Shown piece by piece: positions 56,369 to 64,000 of a stretch of 64,000 bases of DNA. The position numbers were made by a program, and so were the translations under genes. Source of the stretch: Deltaproteobacteria bacterium (lineage in GTDB: Bacteria > Desulfobacterota > Desulfobacteria > Desulfobacterales > Desulfatibacillaceae). Where the stretch lies: contig JACRLG010000022.1 in the NCBI GenBank assembly GCA_016235345.1, forward strand, positions 38,483 through 102,482, written 5' to 3'. The notes under the pieces were generated by a model, which did not search any database, was not told the DNA's origin, and saw nothing but the letters and a program-made list of their open reading frames with translations. Position 1 is the first letter of the stretch, and each line of letters begins with the position of its first letter.

Positions 56369-56664
56369 AGCCCTCCAAGAATTCCCCGGCGACAGCCTGC
56401 GAGCCTTTCAAGTTCATTTTGTTCGTGGCCGGGCAGGAGCTCAACTCCGTGCTGGCCGGGGAAAACTTAAGGCGTCTGTGCCAGGAGCACCTCCCTGGCC
56501 GCCACTCCATCGAGATCATAGACGTGTTCCAGAACATGGAGATCGCCTTTAAGAACAACATCATCATTACCCCCACTCTCATAAAGGTCGCGCCGGACCC
56601 GACAGTCACCATATTCGGAAACCTGAGCGACTCCAAGAAACTGATGCACGTGCTGCGGCCATAA
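56365..56664 (+). CDS. kaiB: KaiB-like thioredoxin-fold protein
   Basis: 99 residues. It has the KaiB signatures FILFVAGQELNS (17-28), the helix with NLRRLCQEHL, IEIIDVF (49-55) and the conserved ITPTLIKVAPDPT (69-80). Cyanobacterial KaiB switches fold to bind KaiC CI; whether this one does is unknown. The start overlaps the kaiC stop (ATGA), so the two proteins are made together. About twelve extra residues precede the fold. Confidence 0.92.
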   Translation: MKPSKNSPATACEPFKFILFVAGQELNSVLAGENLRRLCQEHLPGRHSIEIIDVFQNMEIAFKNNIIITPTLIKVAPDPTVTIFGNLSDSKKLMHVLRP

Positions 56665-56842
56665 CAGCCAGCTGGAAACGGCTTGATATGAAGCCTGTCT
56701 GTCGAGGCAATTGCAAAACCTCGCGTAGGTTGGGTGGTTCCGAGCAGAAAGGCGAGGGTTCACCCAACAATTGCTTACGTGGCTATGAATTATTTTCAGC
56801 TTTTTAATGCAGGCAAAACGAAACCAGAAAAGCCCCCCACTC

Positions 56843-56923
56843 CGTCATTCCGGCGTAGGCCGGAATCCAGTCTTTTGGGGCTTGCAGGCTTTTTCTGGAC
56901 CCCGGCCTTCGCCGGGGTGACGG
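56843..56923 (+). repeat. MITE-like element, family 2, copy 4 (core only)
   Basis: CGTCATTCCGGCGTAGGCCGG and TCTGGACCCCGG...CCGGGGTGACGG hairpins without recognisable terminal repeats. Confidence 0.75.
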
Positions 56924-57002
56924 TCTTGGCACTCTTCGCCCTTCCAATAGAGCCATAAGCTGAGAATAGTTTAGAGCCACAATTGCTTATTACTTGGAGC
57001 GT

Positions 57003-57166
57003 TATTTAGTTCCATTTTTTCAAGAAGGTAGTGACCCAACTCCGTCATTCCGGCGTAGGCCGGAATCCAGTTTTTTGCTTTTTGCAGCCTTTTTCTGGAC
57101 CCCGGCATGCGCCGGGGTGACGGAAGCTGCCATCCATAAAATAGAATCAATTCTTGCGCCCCGTAA
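57003..57166 (+). repeat. MITE-like element, family 2, copy 5
   Basis: The left terminus TTAGTTCCATTTTT and right terminus AAAATAGAATCAATTCTTGC flank the same two hairpins as copy 4, only about 80 bp away. The shared right flank (CTTGCGCCCCGTAATA) also occurs beside copies 2 and 3. Confidence 0.8.
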
Positions 57167-57181
57167 TAGAAAGAGCGCTTC

Positions 57182-58600
57182 ATGGAAACCGACATACCAA
57201 GTTATCAGGAACTGGTTGGCCAGCTTAAGAAGGCCAACGATATCCTCGATGCGCTCCGCCAGGGCCAGACGGACGCGGTTATAGGCGAACATGAAATCAT
57301 CCTGCTTCGAATGCGCCAGGCCGAAAATGAGTTACTGCGCAACACCGAGATGTTCAAACAATCGATGGAGATAATAGAAACACTGCGCAAGGGCCAGGCG
57401 GACGCGGTTGTCGGCGAACGTGAGGTGATACTGCTTCAGATGCGCCAGGCCGAGGATGATTTGCTGAGCACCAGCGACCTCGTCCAAGAGTCCATCGCCG
57501 GGGCCACCCAGGTTATCGATAACGCTGCGAAGGCTGTTCGAACGCAATCGGAGCTTGAGTATCTCCGCGAGCACTTCTGGAAGGAGGAGTCCCGTTCCAT
57601 TGTCCGCACCAAAAACCCTTTGATGCAAAAGGTCTTCGATCAGGTCCGGTCGGTTGCCCCCACCCTTACCACGGTGCTGCTTACCGGCGAGACCGGAACC
57701 GGCAAGGGGGTCATTGCAAGGCTCATCCACCGCCACAGCCGCCGGAGCGACAAGCAGTTCATAAGCGTTCACTGCGGGGCGATTCCCGATTCCCTTATCG
57801 AAAGCGAACTGTTCGGCCACGAAAAAGGCGCTTTCACAGGCGCGATAATGAGAAAACTGGGCAAGTTCGAAATCGCCCAGGGCGGCACCATCTTTCTGGA
57901 CGAGATCGGAACCGTCACCCAGTCGGTCCAGATAAAGCTTTTGCAGGTATTGCAGGAAAAAATTTTTTCCCGCGTGAGCGGCGAAACGGCGATAAAGGCG
58001 GATGGGCGGGTTATCGCCGCTTCCAACACGGACCTTATGGCCGCCATAAAAGAAGGCTCTTTCCGCGAGGACCTGTTTTATCGCTTAAACGTCTTTCCCA
58101 TCGAGGTTCCCCCGCTCCGTGAAAGAGTCGAGGACATTCCCCTTCTGGTTCAAAAATTTCTGGCGAAGTGCAATCTTATAAACAACAAGAACATTCTTTC
58201 GGTTCATCCGAGCGTATTGAAGGCCTTTCGCAGTTATCCCTGGCCCGGCAACATCCGCGAGCTTGAAAACCTTATAGAGCGAGCCCATATTGTTGAGCAG
58301 TCCCGCGAACTCACACCGGAGAGCTTTCCCGCCGAGATTTTTTCAGGCGGCAGCACGGCGCAGGTTCACTTGAACACCGCAATGACCCTGGCGGATGTGC
58401 GCCAGGATGCCATTGAAAGCGTCGAGCGCCAGTACATCAAGCAGCTTCTGGCGGAGCACAAGGGGAAAATTGATGTCTCAGCAGTGGCCGCAGGAGTGGG
58501 AGTAAGGCAGATGCACAAACTGTTGACCAAATATAAAATAGAAAAAAATGATTATAAAGACGCCTCCCGGAATATCGCCAGGCAAAAATCGGAACTTTAA
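57182..58600 (+). CDS. Sigma-54-dependent transcriptional activator with duplicated N-terminal motif
   Basis: 472 residues. The AAA+ domain (about 140-370) has Walker A GETGTGKG (169-176), the sigma-54 contact GAFTGA (216-221) and Walker B GGTIFLDE; a Fis-type helix-turn-helix ends the protein. There is no receiver, GAF or PAS domain. The N-terminus instead has two 32-residue copies (21-52 and 64-95) of a motif [16 protein letters not shown] / [16 protein letters not shown] followed by a coiled coil. It probably drives the stress cluster downstream. Genes for KaiC and KaiB lie upstream on the same strand. No clear ribosome-binding site precedes the ATG. Confidence 0.88.
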   Translation: METDIPSYQELVGQLKKANDILDALRQGQTDAVIGEHEIILLRMRQAENELLRNTEMFKQSMEIIETLRKGQADAVVGEREVILLQMRQAEDDLLSTSDLVQESIAGATQVIDNAAKAVRTQSELEYLREHFWKEESRSIVRTKNPLMQKVFDQVRSVAPTLTTVLLTGETGTGKGVIARLIHRHSRRSDKQFISVHCGAIPDSLIESELFGHEKGAFTGAIMRKLGKFEIAQGGTIFLDEIGTVTQSVQIKLLQVLQEKIFSRVSGETAIKADGRVIAASNTDLMAAIKEGSFREDLFYRLNVFPIEVPPLRERVEDIPLLVQKFLAKCNLINNKNILSVHPSVLKAFRSYPWPGNIRELENLIERAHIVEQSRELTPESFPAEIFSGGSTAQVHLNTAMTLADVRQDAIESVERQYIKQLLAEHKGKIDVSAVAAGVGVRQMHKLLTKYKIEKNDYKDASRNIARQKSEL

Positions 58601-58901
58601 AGCCTGAAAATATTTTTTCGGTACTGCCAGTTCCGTTTTAGCCCCCACCCTTTCTTCCTCGCTTCAAATCAAAATCATTCTTCATTGTTTCCGGCATGTT
58701 CCATTAATCGCATTTCCCTTTGGGCCATCATGCCCATCTCCCGGCCTTGTCCTTTGACGCCCCTTTGACGCCACTGTGCGCTCTAATATCGGACCCGGCA
58801 GTTCTCCGCCGAAAAAAATTTTTATAAATTTATATAAATATCAAATATTTATGCTCTGGCATGAAATGTGTAAGGTAAGGTATTCAGACAAGGAAAATTA
58901 T
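58601..58901 (+). promoter_or_regulatory. Intergenic region upstream of the stress cluster
   Basis: It contains the 11-bp sequence CCTTTGACGCC twice in tandem (58751-58772) and a very AT-rich stretch at about 58815-58855. CTGGCATGAAATGTGTAAG at about 58857 resembles a -24/-12 promoter but has GT in place of GC at -12. The direct repeats could be activator sites. Confidence 0.4.
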
Positions 58902-59207
58902 ATGAACCAAAACATCAATCAAATCTTGGAAGCAGGATTAAGAGGGGAAGAGGTTTTCCTAAACGGAGTGGTTGTGCCGGGTGAATTGGATGCCCTTTTC
59001 AGGATTACTTCGCTTCTGCTGTCAAGCGACCAGGAGCTTGATTTTGAAATTGAACACGATGCCAAGGGCGATGAACTCTTCGGCCATCTTCGGGCTCTGC
59101 TGGCGGTCAAAGGATTTCTGAGAAAGCCCAAATCCGGGCGATGGATGATTCGCATTACCGATTACAGGGTTCTTGTGGAGAACAATGAAACAGGAAGAGG
59201 AACATAG
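58902..59207 (+). CDS. Small hypothetical protein, first gene of the stress cluster
   Basis: 101 residues, soluble, no recognised domain (MNQNINQILEAGLRGEEVFL, later LFGHLRALLAVKGFLRKPKS). The start at 58902 has AAGGAA upstream; the frame is open to 58776, but that part would encode an AT-rich leader. The next gene, a lipoprotein, starts 82 bp after the stop. Function unknown. Confidence 0.6.
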   Translation: MNQNINQILEAGLRGEEVFLNGVVVPGELDALFRITSLLLSSDQELDFEIEHDAKGDELFGHLRALLAVKGFLRKPKSGRWMIRITDYRVLVENNETGRGT

Positions 59208-59289
59208 GGACGGAATGAAGGCGCAATCCGTCTGCACCAAAAAGCGTTCGGATTTTCTGAACGGGGCATTTCTGAAGGAGGGAAGCGTC

Positions 59290-59691
59290 ATGAGAACGAA
59301 ACGATTGATAATGCTGGGAGCGGCCCTGTTCCTGGTGGCCGGGCTCTGGGGATGCGGGCTGATGGTAGCTGGCGGTGCGGCGGGAGCGGGAGTGTACGCT
59401 TACGCGCAGGGAGAGCTTCAGCGCAGCTATGGCGTGCCCATGGACAAGGCCATCATGGCCACCAAAAAAACCGCAAATACCCTGAATCTGATCGAAACCG
59501 GCATTGAACGGGACAGCATCAAGACCATCATGCGGTACAAAAAATCCGATAACACCGAAGTGACCATAAGGGTCCAGAGGATGGACGTGAACCAGACCGA
59601 AATCGGGGTCCGCGTAGGGCTCGTGGGCGTTTGGGACAAGGATCAGGCGGAAACGATCCATAATTATATCAGGGAAAACCTCAAGGTTTAA
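59290..59691 (+). CDS. DUF3568-type lipoprotein
   Basis: 133 residues. The signal peptide ends in a lipobox LWGC, giving a lipidated cysteine near residue 22, and is followed by a glycine/alanine-rich segment and GELQRSYGVPMDKAIMATKK, typical of DUF3568 proteins. It would sit in the outer or inner membrane facing the periplasm. AAGGAGG precedes the ATG at 59290. Next is another lipoprotein 24 bp on, so these form one transcript. Confidence 0.75.
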   Translation: MRTKRLIMLGAALFLVAGLWGCGLMVAGGAAGAGVYAYAQGELQRSYGVPMDKAIMATKKTANTLNLIETGIERDSIKTIMRYKKSDNTEVTIRVQRMDVNQTEIGVRVGLVGVWDKDQAETIHNYIRENLKV

Positions 59692-59715
59692 CCTGGCTTT
59701 TAAAAGGAGGATTCA

Positions 59716-60081
59716 ATGAGACAGGTATCCAGGCTGAAAATCATGGTGTTCGCGCTGGCCGCAATGGCCGTGGCAATCACTGCGGGATGCGCAAGCGCGC
59801 CCTTAGCCACGGAGGCGTCCACCTCGGGCATCCGCGCCGCCGAAGAGGTTGGGGCCGCAAGCGTGCCGAAAGCCTCGCTTCACTTGCAGCTTGCAAAGGA
59901 AGAGCTTGAACAGGCCAGGGTGCTGGCGGCGAAAGGCGACAAGGAGAAGGCCGAGTCCATGCTGATCCGGGCGGAAGCCGACGCAGAGCTTGCCATCGCT
60001 CTCTCCAACGAGGACGCCGAAAGGGCCGAGGCTCATGCGGCAATCGAGCGCGTTCACAAACTCAGGAACGACAACAGGTAA
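59716..60081 (+). CDS. DUF4398-type lipoprotein
   Basis: 121 residues. The lipobox ITAGC ends the signal peptide. The mature part is helical (HLQLAKEELEQARVLAAKGD, AESMLIRAEADAELAIALSN), matching small DUF4398 proteins usually encoded beside OmpA-family proteins, as here. AAAAGGAGG precedes the ATG. It probably cooperates with the OmpA-type protein that follows. Confidence 0.8.
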   Translation: MRQVSRLKIMVFALAAMAVAITAGCASAPLATEASTSGIRAAEEVGAASVPKASLHLQLAKEELEQARVLAAKGDKEKAESMLIRAEADAELAIALSNEDAERAEAHAAIERVHKLRNDNR

Positions 60082-60124
60082 GCTCTGAAACATCCGGAAC
60101 AGACGAAAAGAAAGGGAATAACCC

Positions 60125-61246
60125 ATGAAAATCAAAAGTATTTTAATCGTCGCGGCAGCGGCCGGACTTTTGGGCGGCTGCGCGGCCACCGCCCCGAATG
60201 AGCTTGTCAACGCCCGCCAGGCGTACCTGCACGCAAGCACCGGTCCGGCGGCCCAGACCGCGCCTGCCGAACTGCACACGGCGAAACAGGCCCTGGCCCT
60301 TGCGGAACAATCCTTCAAAAAGGATTCCGATTCCTATCTGACGCGCGATCTTGCCTACGCGGCCCAGCGCAAGTCGGAGCTTGCCGAAGCCAGAGCCGCC
60401 ATCGTCGTGGAGCAAAGAAGCCAGGCCCAGGCCGGGAAGGATTACCAGACCGCCCAGGGCAATATCATAGCCGACACCAAGGACGACCTGAGCAGGTCGC
60501 GCGAAGCCCTTGCCGTTTCGGAGAGCAGCGGCGCATTGATCCAGGAGCGGCTCTACTCCGAACAGGATGCGCGGACCGCAGCCGATCAGCAGACCGCTGA
60601 CGCACAGGCAGCGCTTGCGGCTTCCAGGGCCAGCGTTGAGATGTCGGCGGAGCAGCTTGCAGCGGAAAAGGCTGCGCGCGCTGCCTCCGAGCAGGCGTCC
60701 AGGGCCGCAGCCGACAAGCAGACTGCCGACGCAGTTGCTGCCAAGGCCGCATCGGATCAGCGCGGAAAAGTTGCGGCAGAGCAGCTTGCCGCCGAACAGG
60801 CGGCGCGGGCCGCAGCCGACAAACGCGCAGCCGAATCCCAGGCTGCCCTTGCCAGTTTGGCGGCAGTAAAGGAAGAGCCCAGGGGAATCGTCATCACCCT
60901 TTCCGGGAGCGTGCTTTTCGCATCCGACCAGTCAGTCCTGCTGAAATCCGCCCAGGCGAGGCTCAACAAGGTGACTGACGTTCTGCTCACAACCCCCGAG
61001 CGCAACCTCATCATCGAAGGATACGCGGATTCACGGGGAACCGACAGCTACAATATCGATCTGTCGCAGCGCCGGGCGGACGCGGTTCGCAGCTATCTGG
61101 TCAACAGGGGCTACCGCGCCGATCGCATCCAGGCCAACGGGCTTGGCGAGGCGCACCCCGTAGCCAGTAACGAAAGCGCCGAAGGCCGCGCCAACAACCG
61201 CCGTGTGGAAATAGTCATCCAGCGCGACCAGGCCTCCAACAAATAA
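60125..61246 (+). CDS. OmpA-family lipoprotein with coiled-coil linker
   Basis: 373 residues. The lipobox LLGGC is followed by a DUF4398-like helical part (about 25-110) and an Ala/Gln-rich coiled coil with internal repeats (SAEQLAAEKAARAASEQASR and similar, about 140-245). A C-terminal OmpA domain that binds peptidoglycan follows (LIIEGYADSRGTDSYN, LSQRRADAVRSYL, RANNRRVEIVI). It tethers the outer membrane to the wall. The coiled-coil repeats probably set the reach of the tether. Confidence 0.88.
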   Translation: MKIKSILIVAAAAGLLGGCAATAPNELVNARQAYLHASTGPAAQTAPAELHTAKQALALAEQSFKKDSDSYLTRDLAYAAQRKSELAEARAAIVVEQRSQAQAGKDYQTAQGNIIADTKDDLSRSREALAVSESSGALIQERLYSEQDARTAADQQTADAQAALAASRASVEMSAEQLAAEKAARAASEQASRAAADKQTADAVAAKAASDQRGKVAAEQLAAEQAARAAADKRAAESQAALASLAAVKEEPRGIVITLSGSVLFASDQSVLLKSAQARLNKVTDVLLTTPERNLIIEGYADSRGTDSYNIDLSQRRADAVRSYLVNRGYRADRIQANGLGEAHPVASNESAEGRANNRRVEIVIQRDQASNK

Positions 61247-61264
61247 ACCGGAAAGTCAAAACAC

Positions 61265-61459
61265 ATGAACAAAGACCAGGTTAAAGGCAAGTGGGACCAG
61301 ATCAAGGGATCAGCGAAGAAGGTCTGGGGCGAGTTGACCGACGATGACATCATGAAGGCCGACGGCTCCGTGGACAAGCTCTACGGCGTCATCCAGGAAA
61401 AGTTCGGCGACACCAAGGAAGCCATCAAGGCCAAGCTCGACAAGATTCACCTCAAATAG
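61265..61459 (+). CDS. CsbD-family stress protein
   Basis: 64 residues: MNKDQVKGKWDQIKGSAKKV, then DKLYGVIQEKFGDTKEAI, the standard CsbD fold. Members are induced by general or osmotic stress and are of unknown mechanism. It starts 18 bp after the OmpA gene. This family next to a DUF5670 peptide is a frequent stress pairing. Confidence 0.9.
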   Translation: MNKDQVKGKWDQIKGSAKKVWGELTDDDIMKADGSVDKLYGVIQEKFGDTKEAIKAKLDKIHLK

Positions 61460-61533
61460 CGTTCAACCTGCTTGGGCGGCCCGGAAGCATTCAGCGCTTT
61501 CGGACCGCCTTCAGGCCGGAAAGGAGCATCCTC

Positions 61534-61683
61534 ATGTTGTGGATGGTAGCCGTCATCTTATTGGTTCTGTGGGCGCTCGGATTGGTAACTTCCTACACGA
61601 TGGGCGGATTCGTTCACATCCTCCTCGTGGTCGCCGTTGTAGTCGTCCTCATCAGAGTCATCCAGGGACGCCGGATAACCTGA
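61534..61683 (+). CDS. 49-residue lmo0937-family (DUF5670) membrane peptide
   Basis: ATG at 61534 with AAAGGAG nine bases upstream, TGA at 61681. The peptide is MLWMVAVILLVLWALGLVTS, a short turn (YTMGGFVHI), then a second hydrophobic helix and RVIQGRRIT. Two helices with a TxGGxxHILL turn are the hallmark of this family, which often accompanies CsbD proteins. Small but well supported by ribosome-binding site, context and family pattern. Confidence 0.85.
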   Translation: MLWMVAVILLVLWALGLVTSYTMGGFVHILLVVAVVVVLIRVIQGRRIT

Positions 61684-61732
61684 AAATCAACGCCGGCTGA
61701 TGGCGAAACGCATAAGTGAAAGAAAAACGAAC

Positions 61733-62269
61733 ATGAGACACGCAAAGCTGATTATTACGATTCTCATCGCTCTATCCCTTGCTGTCGGCTGCAAACCGGC
61801 GGCGGAGAAAGCTGCTGAAGAGCAGCAGGCAAGCGAAGCAGCGGTTGTGCAGCAGCAGGCAAACGATGCAGCAGTTATGCGGCAGCAGGACGAAATTGCT
61901 GAGGCGCAACTCGACGACGCCAAAACCGAAACAAAAGAGGCGGCCCAGGCGGTAGAGGATTACTCCTTCGCAAAGAAGGCTGATTTTATCGCCGCGATGA
62001 AAAATGAACTGGCCGTTATGGAACAGGAGTTGGACCGGCTCTCCCGGAAGGCTGACCAGTCCACCGGTGCGGCAAAGGCCGATGCCCGGCAGAAGCTGGA
62101 CGAAGTTCGCCGGCAATGGATTCAGACCAAAAAGCATCTTGATCAGGCCGAGAACGCCACCGAATCCACCTGGGACGACGTGAAAGGCGGCTTCGGGAAG
62201 GCCTACGGCGACCTGAAGGATTCCTTTCAGAGCACGCGCCAGTGGCTGAGCGACAAGATAGAGCCCTGA
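61733..62269 (+). CDS. Coiled-coil lipoprotein, unknown function
   Basis: 178 residues. The signal peptide MRHAKLIITILIALSLAVGC ends in a lipobox, followed by Gln/Ala-rich heptads (AAVVQQQANDAAVMRQQDEI) and a helical domain (KNELAVMEQELDRLSRKADQ; VKGGFGKAYGDLKDSFQSTR). The last part resembles periplasmic helical proteins that sense or buffer envelope stress. A start at 61700 would put a charged stretch before the signal, so 61733 is preferred. Confidence 0.7.
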   Translation: MRHAKLIITILIALSLAVGCKPAAEKAAEEQQASEAAVVQQQANDAAVMRQQDEIAEAQLDDAKTETKEAAQAVEDYSFAKKADFIAAMKNELAVMEQELDRLSRKADQSTGAAKADARQKLDEVRRQWIQTKKHLDQAENATESTWDDVKGGFGKAYGDLKDSFQSTRQWLSDKIEP

Positions 62270-62391
62270 CAGGCCAGCAACCCGTCCGGCGCGGGAGTTG
62301 AGAAACACATGCAGCAAGCAGGTCGGACATTTTGGCACAAAGCAGCGTCATAAGACCAAAGAGCCGCCCTTTCCCACAATAGGAGACAACA

Positions 62392-64000
62392 ATGAAAAGC
62401 ATAAAAGGCTGTGCGATTTGGGCGATGGCAGCCGTCCTGTCCGTTTTCATGATGGGATGCGATTGCCAGGATGACGTTTGCGAAGACTGCGTGCGACCCA
62501 TGGTCACATTTGTCAGTCCCGCCAACCTTGCCATCAATGTGCCAATCAATACGGCGGTCACCGCCACCTTCAGCAAGGACATGAACCCGTCGACCATCAG
62601 CGCCGCCACGTTTATCCTGTATCGGGGCGGGGTGCAGGTTGCAGGCGCGGTGAGCTATGTGGGCCGAAGCGCCACATTTACTCCGGCCAATCCCTTGCTG
62701 CACAGCACCCTCTATACGGCCACCATCACAAACGACGCCAAGGACACGGCAGGCAACAGGCTTAAGTATAATTACGTCTGGAGCTTCACCACGGGAATCG
62801 CGCCTGACACAACCCGTCCGATGGTGACCTTTGTCACGCCCGCCAATCTCGAAACCAATGTCCCCATCAACACGGCAGTCAGCGCCACCTTCAGCGAGGC
62901 AATGACGCCCGCGACAATCAGCACAGCCACCTTCACCCTGTTTAACGGTGTAACGCCGGTTGCAGGCACGGTGATCTATGTGGGGCTGACCGCGACTTTT
63001 TCACCCTCAATTCCGCTCCTGCACAACACCGTCTATACGGCCACCGTCACCAACGCCGCAGCAGACCTTGCAGGCAACACCCTTTTGAACAACTACGTCT
63101 GGACCTTCACCACGGGAGCCGCGCCTGACACCACCCGCCCCACGGTGACCTTTGTCAGCCCCGCAAATCTTGAAACCGGGGTCCTTATCAACACTGCGGT
63201 CAACGCCACATTCAGCGAGGCAATGACCCCCGGCACCATCAGCACCGCGACCTTCACTTTGCATAATGGCGTAACGCCCATTGCCGGAACGGTCATATAC
63301 GTGGGCCTGACCGCGACTTTTACGCCTTCAGCGCCCCTTTTGCACAACACCGTCTATACGGCGACAATCACCAACACCGCCGCAGACCTGGCAGGCAACA
63401 CCCTTTTGAACAATTACGTCTGGGCCTTCACCACGGGAGCCGCGCCTGACACCACCCGCCCCACGGTGACCTTTGTCAGCCCCGCAAATCTTGAAACCGG
63501 GGTTTTGAGCACGGTGGTTTACGTGGGCCTGACCGCCACTTTTACCCCGTCAGCGCCCCTTTTGCACAACACCGTCTATACTGCCACCATCACCAATGGA
63601 GCCTCTGATCTGGCAGGCAACACCCTCTTGAACAATTACGTCTGGAGCTTCACCACGGGAGCCGCGCCTGACACCACCCGCCCCACGGTGACCTTTGTCA
63701 GCCCCGCAAATCTTGAAACCGGGGTTTTGATCAACACTGCGGTCAGCGCCACATTCAGCGAGGCAATGGCCCCCATCACCATCAGCACCGCCACTTTCAC
63801 CCTGTTCAACGGCCTGACTCCTGTTACAGGCACGGTGGTTTACGTGGGCCTGACCGCCACGTTTACGCCTTCGGTCCCGCTTATAAACAGCACCGTCTAT
63901 ACCGCCACCATCACAACCGGGGCCAAGGACCTGGCAGGGAATTCGCTCCTGAACAATTACGTCTGGAGCTTCACCACGGGAGCCGCGCCTGACACCACCC
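62392..64000 (+). CDS. Lipoprotein of tandem Ig-like (Big_5) repeats, runs off the window
   Basis: At least 536 codons, open at the right edge. Signal peptide with lipobox FMMGC, then a Cys-rich linker (CDCQDDVCEDC) and tandem 107-residue Big_5 domains (TVTFVSPANLETGVLINTAV, then TFTPSAPLLHNTVYTATIT, NNYVWSFTTG). Repeats begin at 62494, 62815, 63136, 63457, 63679 and 64000. The fourth is 99 bp shorter. Repeats 3-5 are almost identical in DNA, so they arose recently. AGGAGA precedes the ATG. It is likely a surface adhesin or spacer. Confidence 0.88.
   Translation, partial: MKSIKGCAIWAMAAVLSVFMMGCDCQDDVCEDCVRPMVTFVSPANLAINVPINTAVTATFSKDMNPSTISAATFILYRGGVQVAGAVSYVGRSATFTPANPLLHSTLYTATITNDAKDTAGNRLKYNYVWSFTTGIAPDTTRPMVTFVTPANLETNVPINTAVSATFSEAMTPATISTATFTLFNGVTPVAGTVIYVGLTATFSPSIPLLHNTVYTATVTNAAADLAGNTLLNNYVWTFTTGAAPDTTRPTVTFVSPANLETGVLINTAVNATFSEAMTPGTISTATFTLHNGVTPIAGTVIYVGLTATFTPSAPLLHNTVYTATITNTAADLAGNTLLNNYVWAFTTGAAPDTTRPTVTFVSPANLETGVLSTVVYVGLTATFTPSAPLLHNTVYTATITNGASDLAGNTLLNNYVWSFTTGAAPDTTRPTVTFVSPANLETGVLINTAVSATFSEAMAPITISTATFTLFNGLTPVTGTVVYVGLTATFTPSVPLINSTVYTATITTGAKDLAGNSLLNNYVWSFTTGAAPDTT
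62494..64000 (+). repeat. 321-bp tandem repeat array
   Basis: Five units in phase, each 321 bp except unit 4 (222 bp), encoding Ig-like domains. Units 1 and 2 are more diverged than 3-5. A sixth unit begins at the last base of the window. Confidence 0.9.

Larger units (their letters stand above)
56665..57181. other. 517-bp intergenic region filled with repeats
   Basis: A degraded GTAGGTTGGGTG element (56724-56769) is followed by two copies of the family 2 hairpin pair (56843-56923 and 57003-57166). No gene is supported. The sigma-54 activator start at 57182 directly follows the second copy. Confidence 0.7.

Noticed and set aside
58857..58875. Sigma-54 -24/-12 promoter CTGGCATGAAATGTGTAAG
   Set aside because: The -12 element has GT instead of the nearly invariant GC; kept only as a weak possibility in the intergenic description.
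62494..64000. CRISPR-like or satellite array
   Set aside because: The 321-bp units are in one open reading frame, lack spacers, and encode Ig-like domains.

Overview
The window looks like chromosomal DNA from a high-GC, Gram-negative anaerobe of the Desulfobacterota (former Deltaproteobacteria). The pointers are an AhbC-type radical SAM enzyme of siroheme-derived heme synthesis, many signal-peptide lipoproteins, an OmpA-type peptidoglycan anchor, a sigma-54 activator, an acetoacetyl-CoA synthetase beside an AMACR-like CoA-transferase, and a KaiB/KaiC pair. Genus-level assignment is not possible from the sequence alone. No tRNA, rRNA, CRISPR array, intact transposase or prophage was recognised.

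Layout. 1-6.6 kb: 3'-truncated ileS (minus), a PilZ protein, a ClpX-like unfoldase without a zinc finger, and ahbC. 6.7-9.3 kb: an AT-rich, probably acquired island with a SEFIR-domain protein (anti-phage candidate) preceded by an S24/CI-type repressor. 9.3-14 kb: acetoacetyl-CoA synthetase, CaiB/BaiF CoA-transferase, SGNH-like protein. 14.1-25.5 kb (minus): a surface module made of a TPR/beta-barrel outer-membrane protein, a FecR protein with a long Thr-rich tail, and a 2715-residue multi-domain surface protein with a C-terminal membrane anchor. 25.7-34.2 kb: a glycan-type cluster with two polytopic GT-C-like proteins carrying TPRs, a B12-binding radical SAM enzyme and a GT2 glycosyltransferase, interrupted by a PNPOx-like protein and a Phd/VapC toxin-antitoxin pair. 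34.2-41.6 kb: two small unknown genes, two tandem phytoene-desaturase-like FAD enzymes, an extended SDR and a TetR regulator. 41.6-50.1 kb (minus): F5/8C-domain protein, TPR lipoprotein, gpsA with a 32-base homopolymer at its 3' end, gyrA, a HEAT-like/zinc-motif protein and a monoacylglycerol-lipase-like hydrolase. 50.5-54.2 kb: an amidohydrolase and a coupled YbjQ / membrane-YbjQ / M48 protease operon. 54.6-64 kb: kaiC-kaiB, a sigma-54 activator, then an envelope-stress cluster (lipoproteins, OmpA, CsbD, a 49-residue membrane peptide) ending in a lipoprotein of tandem 107-residue Ig-like repeats that runs off the window.

Intergenic DNA is unusually patterned. One family of roughly 50-170-bp palindromes keeps its architecture and a GTAC-loop-GTAC type centre while the stem sequences change on both arms together; most copies touch a stop codon or ribosome-binding site. 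A second family of about 150-170 bp has terminal inverted repeats and two internal hairpins, resembling a MITE. Two shorter palindrome families also recur. The strongest candidates for new biology are the covarying palindrome family, the KaiBC pair without KaiA beside a sigma-54 activator and stress cluster, the SEFIR/S24-repressor island, and the TPR-barrel/FecR/giant surface-protein module.
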